A stretch of 5,912 bases of DNA from UBA8437 sp003445035 (GTDB taxonomy: Bacteria; Planctomycetota; Planctomycetia; Planctomycetales; Planctomycetaceae). Numbering within the stretch: the stretch's first letter is position 1; each line of letters starts with the position of its first letter. Of this stretch, positions 1 to 4,718 are shown piece by piece. The notes below the pieces were generated by a model, which worked only from the letters and a program-made list of their open reading frames with translations, was not told the origin of the DNA and made no database searches. A program made the position numbers and the translations under genes. The DNA is taken from the NCBI GenBank assembly GCA_937901285.1, contig CALCHI010000285.1, positions 1 to 5,912 of the forward strand, read 5' to 3'.

Positions 1-693
1 CCCGGCCGTGACGTAACCAGCAAAGCGGGAGACGATCGTGTGCTTGCTGATGCGATCCTTGAGTTGATCGACGACGGCCTGTTGAACGGCCAGCCGCGCG
101 GCGGCCTGGACCAGTTTCTCCTTGCGAGGTCCGGCGACGGCCAACTGGTGACCCGCCCGGGCATCGTCGTAGTCACGCTCGGCAGTGATCGCCGCCGAGA
201 CGACCGCCGAGAGGTCATCTTCGGTCACGGTCCCCTGCTTGGCCAGGGCGGTGAAACGTGCCCGCCGGGCCACGTGAAATTCCCGCCGGGCCCCCGCCGC
301 CAGCATCCGGGCATGCAACTGTTCGATTTCCCTGGGCCGGGTCCCGTTCTTCAGTTCCCTGAGCGACTCCTGGCGAAACAGCAACTCGCCCTCGGCCGCC
401 TTCAGCTCAAGCTGGATCGTCGCCGTCAGCAATTTCGCCAGTGGTTGCCTGTCACCGATCCGATCTCCCTCCTCCACGGGGAATTCGACGACCCGCCCAT
501 CAACGGCACTGCCGATAGTCGCCTTTTTCAACGGTTCAATCGAACCGACAAAGGAGTGCCCCGAGGTGACCTCCCGCTCGACCACCCTGGTGACCACGAC
601 GACCGCCGGTCCTCGCTGGGCCGGCAACCGATCGCCCGACAGCAACACCACAACGCCCGACAGGACCACACAACGGAACAGGACATTCGACAC
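1..693 (-). CDS. HlyD/RND-family periplasmic adaptor (membrane fusion protein), C-terminus beyond left edge
   Basis: I translated the minus strand from a GTG at 693-691 and the frame is open for all 231 codons to the window edge, so the gene is truncated there. GTG 693 is preferred because GGAGG (complement of 701-705) lies 7 nt upstream; another in-frame GTG at 699-697 is too close to it. Residues 1-26 look like a signal peptide: R7, a hydrophobic stretch over about 9-19, then LPAQ. Residues 57-90 form the first lipoyl-like half (ATIGSAVDGRVVEFPVEEGD). Residues 92-210 are Ala/Glu/Arg-rich and fit the alpha-helical hairpin, including the typical NGTRPREIEQL turn at 116-126. Residues 211-231 (LKDRISKHTIVSRFAGYVTA) begin the second lipoyl half, with SRFAG in place of the usual APFDG. 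Such adaptors link an inner-membrane transporter (RND, ABC or MacB type) to an outer-membrane channel. The partner and substrate cannot be told; the transporter may lie off the left edge. Confidence 0.87.
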   Translation of the reverse strand, partial: MSNVLFRCVVLSGVVVLLSGDRLPAQRGPAVVVVTRVVEREVTSGHSFVGSIEPLKKATIGSAVDGRVVEFPVEEGDRIGDRQPLAKLLTATIQLELKAAEGELLFRQESLRELKNGTRPREIEQLHARMLAAGARREFHVARRARFTALAKQGTVTEDDLSAVVSAAITAERDYDDARAGHQLAVAGPRKEKLVQAAARLAVQQAVVDQLKDRISKHTIVSRFAGYVTAG

Positions 694-761
694 AATCACC
701 CCTCCACTTTGCTGCAGGACCGGCACCGACGGCCGATCGACGTGCGATTCCCGCAAGAAAC

Positions 762-770
762 ATCGTATCA
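762..770 (-). promoter_or_regulatory. possible extended -10 promoter for the adaptor gene
   Basis: On the minus strand the sequence TGATACGAT reads as an extended -10 (TG, one base, then TACGAT, four of six matches to TATAAT). It would place the transcript start near 755 and give a leader of about 60 nt before the GTG at 693. No good -35 hexamer sits 16-18 nt upstream, so this is a candidate only. It would let the adaptor be transcribed separately from the ankyrin gene. Confidence 0.3.
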
Positions 771-798
771 GAGACCGCGACCGGTCTGAGCAACCGAA

Positions 799-820
799 CG
801 GAAGCTTCCGATTAACGGAA
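799..820. repeat. 12-bp perfect palindrome overlapping a second small hairpin
   Basis: CGGAAGCTTCCG at 799-810 is a perfect palindrome. Its right half (TTCCG, 806-810) can instead pair with CGGAA at 816-820 across a 5-nt loop, so the two pairings compete. It lies between the ankyrin gene and the adaptor gene, downstream of the stronger hairpin at 836-859 in the direction of minus-strand transcription. It could be part of a transcript end or an operator-like site; nothing in the sequence decides between these. Confidence 0.4.
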
Positions 821-835
821 TCCCCGACACAGCAC

Positions 836-859
836 CCGGTGCGAAAACGCCCGCACCGG
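836..859 (-). terminator. GC-rich hairpin, candidate terminator of the ankyrin gene
   Basis: CCGGTGCG (836-843) pairs perfectly with CGCACCGG (852-859) across an 8-nt loop. It begins about 42 nt downstream of the ankyrin stop codon on the minus strand. The stem is strong, but no T-run follows it, so a classical intrinsic terminator is not certain. It could also be a 3'-end stabilising structure or act with Rho. Confidence 0.4.
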
Positions 860-901
860 AACCCGGGCCGACAGCAGAACCTGGACAACCGACGACGCCG
901 G

Positions 902-2833
902 CTACGGCTTTGCCGTCTTCTTCTTGAGCAACTCGATGCACTTGACCCGACCGGCGTCGACCGTCTTCTGGTCGAGCTTCAGTTGCAGGAACCCGGCGGC
1001 GACCTTGGTCGTGGCCGCGTCGGCTTCAGTCGATTGCAACGGCGTCTGCCCGTCCTTGCTCTTGGCCCCCGCGTCGGCCCCCTTGGCCAGCAGTAGTTCC
1101 AGTACCGCGACGCTGCCGGTGAAGGCGGCCGCATGCAGCGGGCTGGACCCGTCGCGGTTCTTGCCGTTGACGTCGGCCTTGGCGGCGATCAGCAATGCGG
1201 CGATCTCGGCGTTACCGTGAAATGCCGCCCAGGAGAGGACCGTGATCCCCAGGTCCGGATCCTGGACATTCGGGTTGCTGGTCGGCTTGGCCAGCAACGT
1301 CTTGACCGCGGCCACGTCCTGCTTGCGAACCGCCGCGGACAGTTCCTTGCTCCCGGTTCCGTTCTTGAGCAGCTCGGCACACTTGGCGCGGCCGGCCTGG
1401 ACCTTGCCGATGTCGATTTGGACTTTCAGGAGCCCGGCAACAAACTGGGTAGCTCCGGCTTCGACCGTCGTCGCGGACAGGGGATCTTCGCCCTCGTTGT
1501 TCTTGAGCTTGGGATCGCTGCCACTGTTGAGCAGCAACTCACAGACATCCGCTCGACCCAGGAATGCCGCTGCCGAGAGCGGCCCGCTGCCATCCCGGCT
1601 CTTGCCATTGGCATCAGCACCCGCGGCCAACAACATCCGGGCGATCTCGACATTCCCGACCAACGCCGCCCAACCCAACGCTGTCGTTCCGGACTCGGGA
1701 TCCTGCCCGTTGGGTTCGGCCTTGTCGGCCAGGGCCTGTTTGACCGCAGCGACATCCTGTTTGCGGATGGCAGCGATCAGTTTCGAGCCACCGGTTCCCG
1801 TCGTCTTGGCCCCCCCCTTCTCAAGCAACTCGACGACCTTCGGCCGTCCCTGTTCGACGGTCTTCTGGTCGACCTCCATCTGCAGCAACCCGGCAATGAC
1901 CGGCACAAGCGACGCAGGCACCTGGGCCGAGACCAACGGTGTCTCGCCCTTGGTGTTCCGGGCATTGGGATCTCCCTTTTTGGCGAGCAGCAGTTCGACC
2001 ACTCCGGCTCGACCAAGGAAGGCAGCGACATGCAACGGGGTGGCCCCATCAGCGTTCTTCCCGTTGACGTTGGCACCCCGTTCGATCAGCAACCCCGCGA
2101 TCTCGACATTCCCGACCGCCGCTGCCCACGCAAGCGGGGTCATTCCCACCTGCTGGTCCGGGGCATTCGGATTCACCTTGTCGTCCAGCGCTGCCTTGAC
2201 GGCCGCAAGATCCTGCCTGCGGATAGCGGCGTGCAGTCCACCGCCTCCGCCACCACCTGCCTTGCCGCCCCCCTTGGCGAGCAACTCGCGGGACTTGGCC
2301 CGACCGGCTTCGATGCTGGGCCGGTCAAGGGGGATCTGCAACAGGTTTCCGATGAACTGGGTCGTCCCCCAGTCGGCTCCCAGGGAGTCCATCGGTGTTT
2401 CGCCGTTGTTGTTCTTGACGTTGGCGTCGGCTCCCTTTTCGAGCAACAACTCGACAACGTCACTTCGACCGAGGAAGGCCGCCGAGTGCAGCGGGCCATT
2501 TCCGTTCCCGTCTTTCACTCCGACCTTCGCCCCCTTCTCGACCAACAGTGCCACGATCTCCCGGTGGCCGTAAACAGCCGCGGCATTCAGGATCGGTGCC
2601 CCGTCGGAATTCTTGGCATTCGGATCCGCACCGGCCGCCAGGTGCTGCTTGACAGCCTGGACGTTCCCGGTGGACACGGCCGTCACGTAGTCGACGTCCG
2701 GCGGCGAAGTTGACGGGGCGTCAGCGGAAGTGGGCTGTCCCGCCCCCGAGCCCTCATCAGCCGGCGGTTCACCACCACAACCAATCGCCAACAGCATCGA
2801 CAGTCCAACCAGCCACGTCCGCACTCTACTCAT
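902..2833 (-). CDS. Ankyrin-repeat lipoprotein with four tandem modules
   Basis: The protein has 643 residues. The start is ATG 2833, which has GGGAG (complement of 2842-2846) 8 nt upstream; an in-frame TTG at 2866 would add 11 residues but lacks that support and would bury the signal peptide. Residues 1-19 (MSRVRTWLVGLSMLLAIGC) are a lipoprotein signal with the acceptor Cys at 19, followed by a Gly/Ser/Pro-rich tether to about 47. The rest is four modules at about 48-189, 199-341, 351-491 and 496-638. Each contains three or so ankyrin units (for example GNGPLHSAAFLGRSDVVELL and DGATPLHVAAFLGRAGVVEL). Each ends in a non-canonical cap of the form LLQ-hydrophobic-x-D-x5-GRxKxxELL. A seven-glycine linker (193-199) separates modules 1 and 2. 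Ankyrin folds bind proteins; the lipid anchor suggests a role at the cell envelope. No enzymatic domain is visible and the binding partner is unknown. Confidence 0.93.
   Translation of the reverse strand: MSRVRTWLVGLSMLLAIGCGGEPPADEGSGAGQPTSADAPSTSPPDVDYVTAVSTGNVQAVKQHLAAGADPNAKNSDGAPILNAAAVYGHREIVALLVEKGAKVGVKDGNGNGPLHSAAFLGRSDVVELLLEKGADANVKNNNGETPMDSLGADWGTTQFIGNLLQIPLDRPSIEAGRAKSRELLAKGGGKAGGGGGGGLHAAIRRQDLAAVKAALDDKVNPNAPDQQVGMTPLAWAAAVGNVEIAGLLIERGANVNGKNADGATPLHVAAFLGRAGVVELLLAKKGDPNARNTKGETPLVSAQVPASLVPVIAGLLQMEVDQKTVEQGRPKVVELLEKGGAKTTGTGGSKLIAAIRKQDVAAVKQALADKAEPNGQDPESGTTALGWAALVGNVEIARMLLAAGADANGKSRDGSGPLSAAAFLGRADVCELLLNSGSDPKLKNNEGEDPLSATTVEAGATQFVAGLLKVQIDIGKVQAGRAKCAELLKNGTGSKELSAAVRKQDVAAVKTLLAKPTSNPNVQDPDLGITVLSWAAFHGNAEIAALLIAAKADVNGKNRDGSSPLHAAAFTGSVAVLELLLAKGADAGAKSKDGQTPLQSTEADAATTKVAAGFLQLKLDQKTVDAGRVKCIELLKKKTAKP
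920..2692 (-). repeat. Four tandem ankyrin modules of about 440-455 bp within the lipoprotein gene
   Basis: Module 1 covers 2267-2692, module 2 covers 1811-2239, module 3 covers 1361-1783 and module 4 covers 920-1348. Equivalent first-helix residues fall at 51, 202, 354 and 500, so the period is 151, 152 and 146 residues. Modules 2, 3 and 4 share nearly the same opening helix (AAIRRQDLAAVK, AAIRKQDVAAVK, AAVRKQDVAAVK), whereas module 1 is more diverged (TAVSTGNVQAVK). DNA similarity is still visible: 1157-1177 and 2054-2074 match at 19 of 21 bases, about two module lengths apart. This points to intragenic duplication of a whole ankyrin-plus-cap unit. Confidence 0.85.
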
Positions 2834-2841
2834 CAACTCGT

Positions 2842-2846
2842 CTCCC
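2842..2846 (-). promoter_or_regulatory. Ribosome binding site that fixes the ankyrin lipoprotein start
   Basis: The minus strand reads GGGAG followed by 8 nt and then ATG at 2833-2831. This spacing supports ATG 2833 over the upstream in-frame TTG at 2866, since the site would otherwise lie inside the coding region. Confidence 0.6.
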
Positions 2847-2928
2847 AAAAAACCGTCGGCGGTCAAAACAAACCGCCAACCGACAGGGTAAGCGACAGGA
2901 CGTCGGGGGGGAAACGCACGTCCGGAAC

Positions 2929-2966
2929 AATCCCTGACACAGATTTCAGGGATTTCCTGTCAGGAA
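2929..2966. repeat. Nested, mutually exclusive inverted repeats in the divergent intergenic region
   Basis: AATCCCTGA (2929-2937) and TCAGGGATT (2946-2954) form a perfect 9-bp stem with an 8-nt loop. CCTGACA (2933-2939) also pairs perfectly with TGTCAGG (2958-2964). TTCCTG (2954-2959) and CAGGAA (2961-2966) form a third inverted repeat around one base. Because the arms overlap, only some pairings can exist at once. The element lies about 96 nt upstream of the ankyrin start and about 210 nt upstream of the DUF4956 start. It could be an operator with dyad symmetry, a switching leader structure, or an extragenic repeat. No regulator is identified. Confidence 0.6.
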
Positions 2967-3000
2967 CGACCGCCGCACTGCGTTAATTTCCCGCGTCCAA

Positions 3001-3029
3001 TTTACCATGTCTGAGCTTCCTGCTAACAA
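3001..3029 (+). promoter_or_regulatory. Possible promoter of the DUF4956-VTC-CotH gene set
   Basis: TTTACC (3001-3006) is a moderate -35 (four of six). It is 17 nt from TAACAA (3024-3029), a weak -10 that is preceded by TG plus one base, as in an extended -10. The predicted start of transcription, near 3036, would put the hairpin at 3038-3071 at the extreme 5' end of the mRNA. The match is weak in a GC-rich genome whose promoter consensus is not known, so this is only a candidate. Confidence 0.28.
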
Positions 3030-3037
3030 TGGTGGTG

Positions 3038-3071
3038 GTATTCTGTCCCGGCATTTGAACCGGGAGAATAC
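3038..3071 (+). promoter_or_regulatory. Strong leader hairpin upstream of the DUF4956-VTC-CotH genes
   Basis: GTATTCT (3038-3044) pairs with AGAATAC (3065-3071). CCCGG (3047-3051) pairs with CCGGG (3060-3064), leaving a 2-nt GT bulge on the left and an 8-nt loop (CATTTGAA). That makes 12 base pairs in all, well above what neighbouring sequence offers. It ends 105 nt before the ATG at 3177. No T-run follows, so an intrinsic terminator is unlikely. A transcript-stabilising or regulatory leader element, or a protein-binding site, is more plausible. Confidence 0.5.
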
Positions 3072-3162
3072 AACAGTCGCCGTGCCGCCATCCTGACGAA
3101 GGCTTTCGACGACACCACAATGCGATTTTTCGGTTCGGTGAGTCCTTCATCAGCCGACCACG

Positions 3163-3168
3163 AAAGGA
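3163..3168 (+). promoter_or_regulatory. Ribosome binding site of the DUF4956 gene
   Basis: AAAGGA lies 8 nt before ATG 3177 and is the only clear Shine-Dalgarno match among the three rightward genes. The genes that follow have weak or absent sites, which suggests they depend on coupling or read-through from this first gene. Confidence 0.6.
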
Positions 3169-3176
3169 ACTGATCA

Positions 3177-3896
3177 ATGGATCCCAAGGCCAACGCCCCC
3201 ACATCCTGGGACGAGTCCTGGAAAGCTCTCGAGTCCTCGATCTCGATCGCGGAAAATGTCCCGGTCCTGGCTATCGCCGTCTATATGGTCCTCGGCGGAT
3301 TGCTTGCCCTGTACCTGAGATTCCTCTACCGCCACTGCAACTCGTCGTTCTCCGGAGCCGACTCGGTGGCCCGGATCTTCCCGCTGCTGACCATGGTGAC
3401 AATCGGAGTGATCGCCGTCGTCAAGAGTTCGCTGGCGCTCTCACTGGGCCTGGTCGGAGCCCTGTCGATCGTTCGCTTCCGAGCCGCCATCAAGGAACCC
3501 GAGGAACTGGTCTACCTGTTCCTGTGTATCGGCGTCGGCCTGGCACTGGGTGCCGAGCAACCGCTGCTGGCCGTGGCCATGGTGATCGTGACCACCGTGT
3601 TCGTCCTGGGAATTCACTTCACCACCCGAAAGAGCCGTCACCAAAGCCTGCTGCTGACCATCACCGGCGATTCGCAACAGCAGTTCAATGATGAGGAAAC
3701 GGGTGTCCTGGCGGTGGTCAACGAACTGGCCGGACGATACACCCTGCAGCGACTCGATCTCGAGCAGGAACGCGGCCAGATGCGGATCGCCATCAGCCGA
3801 CGCGGCGACGCCGACACGTCGAAGTTGGTCGCGGCCCTCCGCGAGCGATTGCCCGAGTGCGAGTTCTCCTACGTCAACCTGGAATCGACGTTGTAG
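3177..3896 (+). CDS. DUF4956 family membrane protein
   Basis: The protein has 239 residues starting at ATG 3177, with AAAGGA 8 nt upstream. Hydrophobic segments lie at about 28-50, 66-82, 84-98, 111-125 and 128-148, giving four or five membrane spans. The stretch at 87-115 (ALSLGLVGALSIVRFRAAIK, then EPEELVYLF) is the hallmark of the DUF4956 family. Residues about 155-239 form a soluble domain with alternating strands and helices, probably cytoplasmic. The biochemical function of the family is not established. Its genes frequently sit next to VTC-domain polyphosphate polymerase genes, as here: the next start codon is 2 nt beyond this stop. I infer that it is a membrane partner for the VTC protein, possibly anchoring it or passing polymer across the membrane. 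Length and domain order look complete. Confidence 0.92.
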   Translation: MDPKANAPTSWDESWKALESSISIAENVPVLAIAVYMVLGGLLALYLRFLYRHCNSSFSGADSVARIFPLLTMVTIGVIAVVKSSLALSLGLVGALSIVRFRAAIKEPEELVYLFLCIGVGLALGAEQPLLAVAMVIVTTVFVLGIHFTTRKSRHQSLLLTITGDSQQQFNDEETGVLAVVNELAGRYTLQRLDLEQERGQMRIAISRRGDADTSKLVAALRERLPECEFSYVNLESTL

Positions 3897-3898
3897 AG

Positions 3899-4672
3899 AT
3901 GGACACGCCGATGGCCACCGAACAGGAATCTTGCACCGAACCCCGGCAATCGGCGTTTTGCCTGGTCGAGGGCGACGGACCACGCGAGGACCTGGTGTCG
4001 CGGCAGGAGGTCAAGTACGTCGCGGCCCACACCGACATCGCCACGCTCCGCAAATTGCTCGAAACCAACGGCCGCCGCCTGGTCTACAACAAGCCGGTTT
4101 CCACGGTACGCAGCATTTACTTCGACGACGTGCAGTTGTCCTCCTGCCACGCCAACCTCGGCGGAATCGGTCGACGGCAAAAGGTCCGGGTGCGGTGGTA
4201 CGACTCGCTGGTCCCACAGGAAAACGTCTTCCTGGAGGTCAAGTGGCGGAACAACCAGATCACCGGCAAGCACCGCCATGCGTTGCAAACCCGGCAGCCC
4301 CTGGCCGACCTGGACTACCGGAAAATCACCGACGACCTGATCGACGTGCTTCCGCCGGCTCGCGTCGGTGATCTGCTTGAGAGCCACGATCCGATCGTGA
4401 TCGTCGAGTACAAGCGAGAGCACTTCGAGGCCCGTGATGCTTCCGTGCGGATGACGCTCGACTACGACCTCGTGTTCTACGACCAGACCGGAAAACGAAG
4501 CCTCTCCACGGCGTTCCCCCAACCGATGCCCGACACGGTGATCGTGGAAGGCAAGACACCGCCCGGGGGCCAACAGGACGTCTGTGACTTCCTTTATCCT
4601 CTCACGCCGCGGATCAGCCCGTTCTCCAAGTACTACCACGCCTGTCGCCACCTGGGACTTATCTCGGGATGA
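3899..4672 (+). CDS. VTC-domain polyphosphate polymerase family protein
   Basis: The protein has 257 residues. ATG 3899 is chosen because it follows the DUF4956 stop by 2 nt, which suits translational coupling. An in-frame GTG at 3857 would overlap the upstream gene, and ATG 3911 is a shorter alternative; none has a strong ribosome site. The VTC/triphosphate-tunnel fold is marked by RQEVKYV (35-41), TVRSIYFDD (69-77), KVRVRWY (95-101), FLEVKWR (111-117), IVEYKRE (168-174), RMTLDYD (184-190), IVEGK (215-219) and FSKYY (242-246). By comparison with yeast Vtc4, K39, R97, R99, K115, R184, S243 and K244 are likely phosphate ligands and E217 a likely metal ligand. Vtc4 makes polyphosphate from ATP. 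There is no signal peptide or membrane helix, and the SPX domain of the yeast protein is missing, so this is the bare catalytic domain, probably cytoplasmic and docked on the DUF4956 protein. The polymerase activity is inferred from the family. Confidence 0.92.
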   Translation: MDTPMATEQESCTEPRQSAFCLVEGDGPREDLVSRQEVKYVAAHTDIATLRKLLETNGRRLVYNKPVSTVRSIYFDDVQLSSCHANLGGIGRRQKVRVRWYDSLVPQENVFLEVKWRNNQITGKHRHALQTRQPLADLDYRKITDDLIDVLPPARVGDLLESHDPIVIVEYKREHFEARDASVRMTLDYDLVFYDQTGKRSLSTAFPQPMPDTVIVEGKTPPGGQQDVCDFLYPLTPRISPFSKYYHACRHLGLISG

Positions 4673-4718
4673 CGTCGCTGCCACGGTCCGTCTCCAAAAC
4701 CAACGACCGAGCGAATTC

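Noticed and set aside
40..789. Plus-strand frame of 249 codons at the left end
   Set aside because: It lies opposite the adaptor gene, which has a signal peptide, lipoyl halves and a helical hairpin. The plus-strand translation is low-complexity Arg/Gln/Asp/Pro sequence without a domain.
1133..2713. Very long plus-strand frame (526 codons) opposite the ankyrin gene, with a second of 443 codons at 1242-2573
   Set aside because: Both are antisense to the well-supported ankyrin lipoprotein and repeat with its modules. Their compositions (Arg, Leu, Gly, Asp or Ser, Pro, Ala rich) show no recognisable domain; GC-rich repeated codons explain their openness.
2834..2866. Upstream TTG start adding 11 residues to the ankyrin lipoprotein
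   Set aside because: The ribosome site GGGAG would be inside the coding region, and the extra residues would displace a textbook lipoprotein signal from the N-terminus.
3031..3039. Three GGT triplets as a possible microsatellite
   Set aside because: Only three copies of a 3-base unit; expected by chance and outside any coding region.
2983..3204. Minus-strand frame of 73 codons in the divergent intergenic region
   Set aside because: It overlaps the start of the DUF4956 gene and its ribosome site, spans the leader hairpin, and its translation (Trp/Arg/Cys rich) resembles no protein I know.
3857..3898. GTG start at 3857 for the VTC gene
   Set aside because: It would overlap the end of the DUF4956 gene by 40 nt and add residues not part of the fold; ATG 3899 immediately after the upstream stop is simpler.
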